In this document: piece by piece, positions 49,910-57,971 of the stretch
How positions within the stretch are numbered: the stretch's first letter is position 1
Layout: each line of letters starts with the position of its first letter
From: Methylotuvimicrobium sp. KM2
GTDB lineage: Bacteria; Pseudomonadota; Gammaproteobacteria; Methylococcales; Methylomonadaceae
Reading direction: 5' to 3'
DNA: 64,000 bases
NCBI RefSeq assembly: GCF_038051925.1
Contig: NZ_CP150634.1
Coordinates: forward strand, 3,418,300 to 3,482,299
Position numbers and translations under genes: made by a program
The notes under the pieces: generated by a model
The model's input: the letters and a program-made list of their open reading frames with translations, nothing else
Told to the model about the DNA's origin: nothing
Database searches by the model: none

Positions 49910-49936
49910 TAAATAAATTGGTAATATTGCCGATAA
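49910..49936 (+). promoter_or_regulatory. Sigma-28 (FliA) promoter of flgM
   Basis: TAAA at 49910-49913 and a perfect GCCGATAA at 49929-49936 are 15 bases apart, as in the FliA consensus TAAA-N15-GCCGATAA. It lies 33 bp before flgM, allowing flgM to be expressed late, apart from the sigma-54 promoter of flgA. Confidence 0.88.
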
Positions 49937-49969
49937 CAATACCGAATCTAATTATGTGAGGAATTTGTC

Positions 49970-50278
49970 ATGGCTATCGAACCCATTGCAAGCCGTATAC
50001 CCAGCGCAGCGACAATCAAAAGTCCGGCAAAGCCAGGCATTGAAACCGGCTCCGCAAAAGCTCAATCGGAACCAAACAACGACCGCATCGAAATTACCGC
50101 CAATTCCGGTCAAATAAAAAAAGCATTAGACACAGCTGCAAATCTTCCTGTAATCGACAATGAACGCGTCGCTTCAATAAAACAAGCACTGGCGGAAGGA
50201 ACCTATGCCATCGATCCGGAACGCATCGCGCAAAAAATCAGTCAATTCGAATTATTGAGCACCGAGGACAGTCCATGA
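49970..50278 (+). CDS. flgM: Anti-sigma-28 factor FlgM
   Basis: 102-residue inhibitor of FliA that is exported through the completed hook to release late gene expression. The disordered N terminus is followed by the conserved C-terminal helices NERVASIKQALAEGTYAIDP and ERIAQKISQFE. The ribosome-binding site gaggaa lies 9 bp before the ATG. Its stop overlaps the flgN start (ATGA). Confidence 0.94.
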   Translation: MAIEPIASRIPSAATIKSPAKPGIETGSAKAQSEPNNDRIEITANSGQIKKALDTAANLPVIDNERVASIKQALAEGTYAIDPERIAQKISQFELLSTEDSP

Positions 50279-50775
50279 GCCTTATTAACCAAACATTTCC
50301 CATCGCTGAAAAAATCATTGCGAATGGTTTATCATTGACGGAACAACTTTATCAAGCACTGCAACAGGAGGCGATTACGCTAAAGCAGTCTCCGCTTACC
50401 GAAACGCTCGATGAAATAACCCGCCAAAAACAACCGCTCGCTCAAGAACTCAATCTGTTTACCAAGCAACTTGCCCAAATACTCGAAACGGAAAAATTAC
50501 CCAACACCCGAGCAGGTCTAAGCGACTATTTAGGGCGGGCCTTACAGGCAGGATCCGACACGTCCAAAACAGTCGAAAACTGGACAAGGCTCATTAAAAC
50601 GACCGAAAAATGCCAGTTACTCAACGAACAAAACGGGGCATCGGTTGAAATCTTACTGCGCCATACTCGACAATCGTTGAACATCCTTAAAGGAAAACCG
50701 CAAACGACCAATACCTACGGACCTGACGGGAATACCAAATCGGACTTATTTTCCGGTACCTTATTTTCGGTATAA
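50275..50775 (+). CDS. flgN: Flagellar export chaperone FlgN
   Basis: 166-residue, largely helical protein expected to chaperone FlgK and FlgL. Sequence conservation in the family is low; the call rests on size, helical character (LYQALQQEAITLKQS, EITRQKQPLAQELN), the C-terminal LLNEQNGASVEILLRHTRQS and its position right after flgM with an ATGA overlap. Confidence 0.88.
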   Translation: MSLINQTFPIAEKIIANGLSLTEQLYQALQQEAITLKQSPLTETLDEITRQKQPLAQELNLFTKQLAQILETEKLPNTRAGLSDYLGRALQAGSDTSKTVENWTRLIKTTEKCQLLNEQNGASVEILLRHTRQSLNILKGKPQTTNTYGPDGNTKSDLFSGTLFSV

Positions 50776-50805
50776 TCTTGTGTTTTGATTAAACCGAACC
50801 AAACC

Positions 50806-51591
50806 ATGTTGGATACGTTAAGTCAATTATTTGTAACACACGAAACCAAGAACTCACAGAAAGTTACAATATCAAGCAACGACGATAATCCCAATTTTGT
50901 TACCGATCCTAACCATATCATAAAGCTAATCAATGCAATAGCTGTCTCACCCCATTTATGCACGATTACCTTTAGCGGATCGAAAAAGCCTTTTACCGCT
51001 TCGATTATCGCACTTCAACCCGACAAGGGCTACCTTGTTCTCGACGAACTTAGACCACACAAGGGAAACGAACTTCTTCACAAAAAACGGATCCTGAAAT
51101 TATCGACGTTTCTGAATGGCGTTCATCTCGCCTTTCTACTACGCATTATCGACTCAACACCTTTACACTATAAAGCAACTATTCCGAAACGGATTTACTA
51201 CCCACAGCGGCGAACAGCACCTAGAATATTTATTCGTTCGACCGCTTTAAAATTTCGAACTACTTCGCACCTTAGTAGCACGCCCTTATCCGGAACCGTG
51301 TTCGATCTTTCGAGAAACGGCGCCTGTATCAACATTGCCGCACCCCGAAAACTTGCCATTGCAAACGGTGATGTCGTCAAAGATTGCTTTATCGAGTTAC
51401 CGGGCGAATTGACTCTTCATTTCGACCTATCGATCCGTTTTTCCAAAATCAATCGGAACAATAAGGCGCAAATCGGCGGTTATTTTGTCAACCTACCTCC
51501 GCAAAACCAAAAAAAACTCGACAGTTTCATAGCCAAACTCGAACGGGAAAACATTAGAAATCAACGAAACTTAATTAGAAAGTTATGTTAA
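50806..51591 (+). CDS. flgZ: PilZ/YcgR-type c-di-GMP flagellar brake protein (FlgZ-like)
   Basis: About 261 residues. The N-terminal YcgR-like domain (about 1-125) is followed by a PilZ domain whose c-di-GMP signatures are visible: QRRTAPRIFIR (RxxxR) and FDLSRNGACI (D/NxSxxG). Binding of c-di-GMP would let it slow the motor, connecting the GGDEF/EAL proteins of this window to motility. The position after flgM-flgN is that of Pseudomonas flgZ. I use the ATG at 50806; a TTG at 50785 adds seven residues. The last gene before tRNA-Arg. Confidence 0.88.
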   Translation: MLDTLSQLFVTHETKNSQKVTISSNDDNPNFVTDPNHIIKLINAIAVSPHLCTITFSGSKKPFTASIIALQPDKGYLVLDELRPHKGNELLHKKRILKLSTFLNGVHLAFLLRIIDSTPLHYKATIPKRIYYPQRRTAPRIFIRSTALKFRTTSHLSSTPLSGTVFDLSRNGACINIAAPRKLAIANGDVVKDCFIELPGELTLHFDLSIRFSKINRNNKAQIGGYFVNLPPQNQKKLDSFIAKLERENIRNQRNLIRKLC

Positions 51592-51605
51592 AATCCGTCT
51601 CCGAA

Positions 51606-51682
51606 GCCCCGGTAGCTCAGCTGGATAGAGCGTCCCCCTCCTAAGGGGAAGGTCACACGTTCGAATCGTGTTCGGGGCGCCA
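51606..51682 (+). tRNA. tRNA-Arg(CCT)
   Basis: 77 nt including an encoded CCA. Acceptor gccccgg pairs with tcggggc; D arm gctcagctggatagagc; anticodon stem tccccc-type tcccc/gggga with loop ctcctaa, giving anticodon CCT (reads AGG); T arm acacgttcgaatcgtgt. It lies 14 bp after flgZ and marks the border with an accessory region. Confidence 0.95.
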
Positions 51683-51939
51683 ATTAAATCAAAATCTGAA
51701 TGCTTCTCAAATTTCGGCATTGCTTAAGGAGGCGCCGGGGTGTACGGTCCCTAACCTATTACTGTGTGAGGAACTGCCATAAAGCCTACATGAACCTATT
51801 CCACCTAGCACCTAAATTATCCAAGATAGTTCCATAGCTAACGGACTGTGGAATTTAGGTATTGGATGAACGGCGGTCCTCGACAGGCATGCCTTCCCCG
51901 TAAAAAACTCCGAGAACATGTTAAAACTGGGAATTGCTG
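51683..51939. repeat. Degenerate dispersed-repeat block
   Basis: Holds tctcaaatttcggcattgct and ggcgccggggtgtacgg, an end of the MITE-like family. A decayed double-hairpin element follows (about 51790-51895: ctagcacctaaattatcc against tggaatttaggtattgg). No gene. Confidence 0.65.
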
Positions 51940-53172
51940 TTATAACGACGACCGGTTAGCTTTACTCAATTGCCGGGCAACCTTATAGAGTAAATCTAAA
52001 TTTAGGTATGTCAACTGTCCTTGTTGAGCCAATTTAAACATTTGGGTCAGGCTACTACGGCTTCGGGCGTCTAACCCGCTAAGGTTCAATGTCGCTTCTT
52101 CAGGTTGACGCTTAACGCAAGTATGTTCCGGCGTTTGGCTGGTTTCAAGCGACGGAGTGTGCCACAAGCGTTCCGGCGGCAATAACTTGGCTTGCTTAAA
52201 TAGGCGTTTCTCCAACGGACCTAAGCCGGTCTGTTGAATAAGATCTTCCAGTCGATCGGCTATCAAGACCTCTTGATGCTCATTAACCAACAGTTGCTGG
52301 CTCTCCTTGTTAACAACTTTGGCCACCTTGGGTTGGTTGCGGTGTAGTAACCAAGTTCCAAGACGTTCGCCATAAAGCGTCAGGCAGGTTTCAGGAATAT
52401 CGGGACTATTGACTTGGCGCACTTGAGCTAAACTAGTCACATCAACCTGAAGATCTGCTTGGCCGGTTCGCTCCAGAACACGGGTTTCAACAGACCCAAA
52501 ATGGCCTACAGGACCGGTTGCGATCCAGTTAATCAATCCTTCGCGACATGTAAGCTGTTGACTGTACAACCAATCGAGGAGGGTTTTCCGCAAAGCATCA
52601 ACCAAGAGCAAGGAGGTCTCGTTTGAAGGCAACGAGGTTAACTTAGCGCAAGCAGGGAACTGACTTTTACCTGCAGAATGCAGAAGACGCAACCAAGGCA
52701 TATCTGATGTAAGCATGACATGATCGATCTTGTGAAGCGTATAGGTTACAGCCTCCTGACCGGTTGCACCGGCCACGGCGTCATCGGGACTCGTAGCCCC
52801 TGAAAAGACCATCGAAGAACATTCAGCCGTTCCCTCATCAAGCAAACCGTCCGATTCGTCCAACGACAGACTTGGCGGCCAGTCCCCTATAGCAGCCCAT
52901 GAATTGCTAACGAGGGTAAGATGCAATCCAAGTGGACTTATAGCATCATCGGGCAAAAGGTCAACAGCCATATCCAATTGCAAAATCCGATTGCATCCCT
53001 GACCAAAAAGCCGGAACCGAATAGGAGTTACCAGACCGCTCGTGACCCGACTAGTCAGACTAACGCTAGGCAAGCAATTCGCTAGGTAATCTTCATCTAG
53101 CCTCAGCACTGAACAATGGCTGAACGAACCTCCCCGTCCGTGATTGGTCTCTGCGCTTGAGTCTGTATTCAT
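51940..53172 (-). CDS. Unrecognised 410-residue protein
   Basis: I do not recognise this protein. The ATG at 53172 has GGAG ten bases upstream and a TATAAT-like -10 at about 53209-53214; a TTG at 53199 would add nine residues. There is no signal peptide and no transmembrane helix. The sequence is rich in Leu, Ser and Thr, with an acidic middle (SLSLDESDGLLDEGTAE) and a C-terminal LNLSGLDARSRSSLTQMFKL followed by LTYLNLDLLYKVARQLSKAN, probably helical. It lies in accessory DNA just after tRNA-Arg and convergent with it, next to a transposase relic. Base use differs from the flagellar genes. It may be cargo of an integrated element. Confidence 0.6.
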   Translation of the reverse strand: MNTDSSAETNHGRGGSFSHCSVLRLDEDYLANCLPSVSLTSRVTSGLVTPIRFRLFGQGCNRILQLDMAVDLLPDDAISPLGLHLTLVSNSWAAIGDWPPSLSLDESDGLLDEGTAECSSMVFSGATSPDDAVAGATGQEAVTYTLHKIDHVMLTSDMPWLRLLHSAGKSQFPACAKLTSLPSNETSLLLVDALRKTLLDWLYSQQLTCREGLINWIATGPVGHFGSVETRVLERTGQADLQVDVTSLAQVRQVNSPDIPETCLTLYGERLGTWLLHRNQPKVAKVVNKESQQLLVNEHQEVLIADRLEDLIQQTGLGPLEKRLFKQAKLLPPERLWHTPSLETSQTPEHTCVKRQPEEATLNLSGLDARSRSSLTQMFKLAQQGQLTYLNLDLLYKVARQLSKANRSSL

Positions 53173-53305
53173 CGTTCTTATGCTCCGATTAGAGTTCAAA
53201 TTATAACAGATTACCTCGTTACCACGCTCCAGAGACTATGAAAGTATTATTGCATTCCATAAGCTATAATGTACACATCACTTAACCAATACCCGTTAAA
53301 CCGCC

Positions 53306-53945
53306 ATGTCATCCTGCAACTATCATCGTGCATTAAACCTACCGCCTCGTGTTGCTAACTATGTTACTCAGAATAACCCAGTACGAACCATTGATAACCA
53401 TGCCGATATTTTGGACTCGCATGCCTTAGGCTTTAAAAACACCAAATCAGTCATCGATGACGCGCAGTAGACACCAACAGGCACCGACATTAGTAAAGGC
53501 GCAAGACTTTTTGCAGTCCCAAAATCTGACCGAGCTTACCGACAGTGGATATTACGAATGTAACTAACTGAAATCTTGCGAAGACCCAAACGCCCCCGTT
53601 TATGTAGCCATACCCGATGAATCGAAAGCTGTCGCCGCGAAGAGGCGCTTGACGCGCGAGCAATTTAGCTACACCCCGGAACAAAACACCTATCGTTGTC
53701 CGCAAGGCAAGCTATTGACCGCCAGTGGCAAAGCACATCAAAAAAACGGCAAATGGTTAACCAGCTACAAAAACAAGGCCGCGGACTGCAGCCAGCGCCC
53801 CTACGCGAACAGTGTTTAACCAAAAAAACCGCGATAAACAAATCCAGCACTGGGAGCATGAAGCCGTCATCGATTACCGCCTGCGGATGGCACAACAACC
53901 GGGCATCATGAAAAGACGCGCCGCCTTATTTATCACGAAATACTA
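53306..53945 (+). pseudogene. Decayed IS1182-type transposase
   Basis: Several frames together spell an IS1182-family transposase. Frame 1 starts at ATG 53306 with QNNPVRTIDNHADILDSHALGF, cut by TAG at 53468-53470; the central catalytic part is then missing. A second frame reads AQDFLQSQNLTELTDSGYYE, a TAA, LKSCEDPNAPVYVAIPDES and FSYTPEQNTYRCPQGKLL. After a further shift comes IQHWEHEAVIDYRLRMAQQP and MKRRA. The normal end (VEHPFGTIK type) is absent: the sequence breaks into ttatttatcacgaaat. Stops, frameshifts and an internal deletion make it non-functional. Inverted-repeat ends were not found. Confidence 0.8.
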
Positions 53946-53961
53946 AGCAGTAATCCGTTAT

Positions 53962-56487
53962 ATGATCGGCAAAAAAGTCCTCAACCATGTTTATTGGCAT
54001 TTCAGCTTAACCGGCGAACAATCCCTCGAAGTTCAGCAACGCATTACCGAAGCGGAGAAGTTGAGCCGTTGCCTTGCGGAGCGCGATTACAATATCGTCA
54101 AATATGAAATCAACGGAACGGCCATATCCCTGCTGCATTATCCGGATTTTTTCGACACTCCCTTCCCTGTCCTGGCCACGAGTCATCGCATCGATTTAAA
54201 CAACAAACGAATCGAAAAACGCAATTATCAAGACTCATACAACCCCCCTATTCTGCACCGTAAAGAACTATTACTCGGCGAACAGCATCCCCGCAACCCG
54301 GAATACCGAGAACTCACCGCTACCGCCGAACAACTCGGCCTGTTCGATAATCCGGTCACCATCGGCTTTAAACAAGCTTGGGATGCGTTGATTGCCGAAA
54401 AAGGCTTTCAGCTAATCGACGGACAATTCGTACCGATCGGGAACGAAGTCGATATGCCAACGGACACCTTGACAGATAGCCCGTCCGCTTCGATTGTTCG
54501 GCATTTGACCGCACTGTCTCGTAGTAATTTGTCCGCACCGATGCAATGCTTGGCCCGACACGGTTTTTTAGACGGCGACCTATCGGTATTCGATTACGGT
54601 TGCGGTAAAGGCGACGATATTCGCAATCTCAAAGCCAATTCGATTTCGGTCGCCGGCTGGGACCCTCATTATGCGCCGGACCAATCTAAGCAAGAAGCGG
54701 ATATCGTCAACCTGGGATTTGTCATTAACGTGATCGAAGACTACCAAGAACGCCTGGAAGCACTCATCGGCGCCTATCGACTAACCCGGCAAATCTTGGT
54801 CGTTTCGGCGATGCTGTTCAACCAAAACGCATTGAAAGGCCAGCCCTATAACGATGGCGTCATCACGCAGCGCAATACCTTCCAAAAATATTACACTCAA
54901 ACCGAACTCAAAGAATTTTTAAGCGACACGCTAGACACGGACGCGATTCCTGTCGCCCCCGGCATCTTCTTTATCTTCAAGGATCAAGACGCCGAACAGC
55001 GTTTTTTATTAAACCGGCAACGCAGCCGTCGAAATATTTTGCGCGTGCCGCAACATCCTTTCGGCCCGCCGCAGCCGAAACTGTCGCGTCGAGAAAAAAT
55101 ATACCAAGCCTATCGGCATTTACTCGATCCGCTTTGGCAACAAACCTTGGCGATCGGACGCCTGCCGGACAAAACCGAAATCCCGGAATTAATAGCGCTC
55201 ACCGAAGCCTTCGGCACAGCCAATAAAGCCTTGCGCTTCATGCTCGACCAGTTTGAAGAAGATTTACTGGAACAAGCCCGGCAAAGCCGCATCGACGACT
55301 TTCTTACCTACCTTGCCTTGCAGACTTTTTCCAAGCGCAAACCTTATAAACACTTGGAAAGCGGCTTACAGCGGGACATCAAAGCTTTTTTCGGCGACTA
55401 TAAAAACGCGGTGGCCTGTGCTCAATCGGTTCTATTTCAAATCAGCAATACCGCATCGATCGAAACCACATGCCGCCACGCCACAGAACAAGGTTTAGGC
55501 TATTTCGATGACGAACACGCTTTGTACCTGCATACCAGCCTAGTCGACCGCCTACCGGCGCTACTGCGCATTTACATCGGCTGCGCAACGGTATTGTATG
55601 GCGACATCGACCAAACCGATCTAATCAAGATTCATAGCCAATCCGGAAAGCTGAGTCTGATGCGTTACGACGACTTTACCGAGCAACCTCTGCCGCGTTT
55701 GCTCGAGCGCGTCAAAATCAATCTGCGCGAACAAACTTTCGATCTGTATCAATACGGCGAAGAATTCGAGCCGACTAATTTGTATTTGAAATCGCGCTTC
55801 ATCAATGAAGAATTTGCGAACTACGCGCAGCAATTACACTTCGACGAACAATTGCAAGCACTCGATCTTTTCGACCTGAGCGGATACGGCCCGAAACCGG
55901 ACGAATTTCGCGAAACCTTGGCCAAGCATCGCTGGGAAATCGACGGCTTCGACTTGATCCGCAGCCGAAGTCTTCCGAATATCGACGACAACTGCGGCGG
56001 TTATTTGACCTATCGGCACTTGATCGAATGCGGCGAAACGCAACAACATACAGGCCAACCGAATCTGCCCAAAGAGCCGGACAGCTATAACGCGCTTTAC
56101 GATTTGGCCGTCAACATACTCGATCCTGTCATTGACTATTTCGGCATGATTCGCCTGACCTACGGCTTTTGCTCGCATGAGCTCGGCAAGCTGATCAAAA
56201 AGCGCGTCGCGCCGAAACTAGACCAACATGCCGCACACGAACGCAACACGCGAAACAACCTCATCTGCTCTCGTCTCGGCGCTGCAGCCGACTTTATCGT
56301 CGAGAACGAAAACATGCGCGAAGTCGCCGACTGGATCGCCGAAAACACACCGTTCGACCGGCTGTATTTTTACGGCGAAAACCGACCGATTCATGTCAGC
56401 TACGGGCCGGAGCATAAAAAAGAATACATCGACATGGTCACGACCGAATCGGGCAAACAAGTGCCGAGGAAAAGGCGATTAGCCTAG
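53962..56487 (+). CDS. DNA phosphorothioation-associated putative methyltransferase with M15-like C-terminal domain
   Basis: 841 residues. Residues about 1-400 follow the phosphorothioation-associated methyltransferase family (as I recall it, TIGR04096): LLHYPDFFDTPFPVL, NPPILHRKELLL, TAEQLGLFDNPVTIGF, RHLTALSRSNLS, VFDYGCGKGDDIRNL (SAM site), VAGWDPHYAP, DIVNLGFVINVIED and APGIFFIFKD. A helical middle follows. The last 140 residues resemble peptidase M15: IRLTYGFCSHELGKLI, RLGAAADFIV (GxAxD), TPFDRLYFYG and HVSYGPEH. The His expected three residues before the GxAxD motif is Ser here, so peptidase activity is doubtful. No dnd genes are in view. The gene begins 16 bp after the IS1182 relic. 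A defence or DNA-modification role is inferred. Confidence 0.82.
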   Translation: MIGKKVLNHVYWHFSLTGEQSLEVQQRITEAEKLSRCLAERDYNIVKYEINGTAISLLHYPDFFDTPFPVLATSHRIDLNNKRIEKRNYQDSYNPPILHRKELLLGEQHPRNPEYRELTATAEQLGLFDNPVTIGFKQAWDALIAEKGFQLIDGQFVPIGNEVDMPTDTLTDSPSASIVRHLTALSRSNLSAPMQCLARHGFLDGDLSVFDYGCGKGDDIRNLKANSISVAGWDPHYAPDQSKQEADIVNLGFVINVIEDYQERLEALIGAYRLTRQILVVSAMLFNQNALKGQPYNDGVITQRNTFQKYYTQTELKEFLSDTLDTDAIPVAPGIFFIFKDQDAEQRFLLNRQRSRRNILRVPQHPFGPPQPKLSRREKIYQAYRHLLDPLWQQTLAIGRLPDKTEIPELIALTEAFGTANKALRFMLDQFEEDLLEQARQSRIDDFLTYLALQTFSKRKPYKHLESGLQRDIKAFFGDYKNAVACAQSVLFQISNTASIETTCRHATEQGLGYFDDEHALYLHTSLVDRLPALLRIYIGCATVLYGDIDQTDLIKIHSQSGKLSLMRYDDFTEQPLPRLLERVKINLREQTFDLYQYGEEFEPTNLYLKSRFINEEFANYAQQLHFDEQLQALDLFDLSGYGPKPDEFRETLAKHRWEIDGFDLIRSRSLPNIDDNCGGYLTYRHLIECGETQQHTGQPNLPKEPDSYNALYDLAVNILDPVIDYFGMIRLTYGFCSHELGKLIKKRVAPKLDQHAAHERNTRNNLICSRLGAAADFIVENENMREVADWIAENTPFDRLYFYGENRPIHVSYGPEHKKEYIDMVTTESGKQVPRKRRLA

Positions 56488-57010
56488 ATGAAGCTGGATG
56501 CCTTTCTGGTTCCCATGGTCCTCCGTGGGAACCCATACCTTGGCTACAGCAACAAGATCGGTATGCATTCCCACGCTGGAGCAGTGGGAACGAGGAACGC
56601 ATCATTCCACCAGGGATTGTCGGAATCCAGTGCTAGGAATGGCAATGCTTAGTTTTCTTGGCAGGACAGGGTTTTTCTGGTTCCCACGGTCCTCCGTGGG
56701 AACCCATACCTTGGCTGCCGCAACAAAATCGGTATGCATTCCCACGCTGGAGCAGTGGGAACGAGGAACGCATCATTCCACCAGGGATTGTCGGAATCCA
56801 GTGCTAGGAATGGCAATGCTTAGTTTTCTTGGCAGGACAGGGTTTTTCTGGTTCCCACGGTCCTCCGTGGGAACCCATACCTTGGCTGCCGCAACAAGAT
56901 CGGCATGCATTCCCACGCTGGAACGGTGGGAACTAGGAACTTTGTGTTGACAACAACTACACACAACACTACCATTTGTATATCTATTGTAACCACATAA
57001 GGAGATCGCT
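56488..57010. repeat. Tandem array of REP-type palindromes, 171-bp period
   Basis: Copies of the palindrome ggttcccacggtcctccgtg ... ggtatgcattcccacgctgg start at 56506, 56677 and 56848: two exact 171-bp steps. The spacer between palindromes (atcattccaccagggattgt ... ggcaggacagggtttt) is repeated too, so this is a tandem duplication. Apparent open frames across it are artefacts. From 56947, ttgaca with taccat 17 bases later could be the promoter of the following toxin-antitoxin pair. Confidence 0.85.
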
Positions 57011-57283
57011 ATGCGCGCAGCTTCTATCAATCTACGTGCCTTGCCGGAACAGCGAGATCTCATTGATCATGCAGCCAATCTGCTAGGCAAAAACCGTTCG
57101 GACTTCATGCTGGAAGCTGCTTGTGAACGTGCCCAGTCGGTTTTACTTGACCAAGTCTTTTTCGGCCTGGATACGGATCAATTCCAAAAGTTCACTGCAA
57201 TGCTAGACGCGCCGCCGAAGCCCAATGTCGGCCTGGAGCGACTGATGGCGGTTAAGCCGCCTTGGGAAAATAATAAAGAATGA
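57011..57283 (+). CDS. DUF1778/TacA-type ribbon-helix-helix antitoxin
   Basis: 90 residues. The N-terminal ribbon-helix-helix (INLRALPEQRDLIDHAANLL, GKNRSDFMLEAACERA) is followed by a C-terminal arm (DQFQKFTAMLDAPPKPN) that would wrap the toxin, as in TacA. AAGGAG stands 7 bp before the ATG. It overlaps the toxin gene as ATGA and probably represses its own promoter together with the toxin. Confidence 0.92.
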   Translation: MRAASINLRALPEQRDLIDHAANLLGKNRSDFMLEAACERAQSVLLDQVFFGLDTDQFQKFTAMLDAPPKPNVGLERLMAVKPPWENNKE

Positions 57284-57777
57284 ACTTGACGCTATCCGCA
57301 CCTCAACCGCTTGCGCCCACACACCTATTGAATGATTTCGAGTGCGGTGAACATACACTGGATGACTGGCTCAAACGCCGAGCGATGAGCAACCAACTCA
57401 GCGGAGCCAGTAGAACGTTTGTGATCGTTGATGAAAGCGGGCGTGTGTGGGGTTACTACGCCATGGCTGCTGGCGCGATATCCCACCAATTGGCGACGAG
57501 TGCAATTCGCCGCAATATGCCTGATCCCGTTCCGGTCATGGTGCTTGGCAGGTTGGCCGTAGATCGCCGGACGCAGGGTATCAAGGTGGGCGCAGCCATG
57601 CTTCAAGACGCCGTAAAACGTGCGCTTGTCGTATCACAAAACACAGGCGTTCGCGCATTGCTCGTCCATGCCCTCAATGATCGTGCGAAGCAGTTCTACG
57701 AGCATTACGGTTTTCAGGAGTCGCCGCAGCATACTATGACTTTGATGCTACGTTTGAATAGCTACGCAATTTCTTAA
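57280..57777 (+). CDS. GNAT-family toxin (TacT-like)
   Basis: 165 residues. Toxins of this family acetylate the amino group of charged tRNA and so stop translation. GNAT features: LNDFECGEHTLDDWLKRRAM near the N terminus, VMVLGRLAVDRRTQGIKVGA for the acetyl-CoA loop, and ALNDRAKQFYEHYGFQESP at the C terminus. Coupled to the antitoxin gene upstream. Confidence 0.93.
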   Translation: MNLTLSAPQPLAPTHLLNDFECGEHTLDDWLKRRAMSNQLSGASRTFVIVDESGRVWGYYAMAAGAISHQLATSAIRRNMPDPVPVMVLGRLAVDRRTQGIKVGAAMLQDAVKRALVVSQNTGVRALLVHALNDRAKQFYEHYGFQESPQHTMTLMLRLNSYAIS

Positions 57778-57795
57778 CGGACCTTTCAAATCTTT

Positions 57796-57971
57796 CTGGT
57801 TCCCACGGTCCTCCGTGGGAATCCATACCTTGGCTGCCGCAACAAGATCGGTATGCATTCCCACGCTGGAGCAGTGGGAACGAGAAAAATGTCATAGCCT
57901 TCGTAAGCTCGACACCTTATGTTATTACCCTGCTTCCCGACCTCGAAATCGCGATCAGGGAATCGCTCCCA
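57796..57971 (+). repeat. Composite REP unit (palindrome plus tail), interrupted by the intron
   Basis: The palindrome is followed by aatgtcatagccttcgtaag, cgacaccttatgttattacc and cgacctcgaaatcgcgatca. The same order occurs at 59711-59886, where the sequence continues directly to cagaacat. Here the intron sits at that point. Confidence 0.8.

Noticed and set aside
56498..56950. Long plus-strand open frame with repeated WFPRSSVGTHTLAAAT-like peptide
   Set aside because: It is the REP array read as protein; the same peptide appears in fragments wherever the palindrome occurs, in several frames, without start signals.
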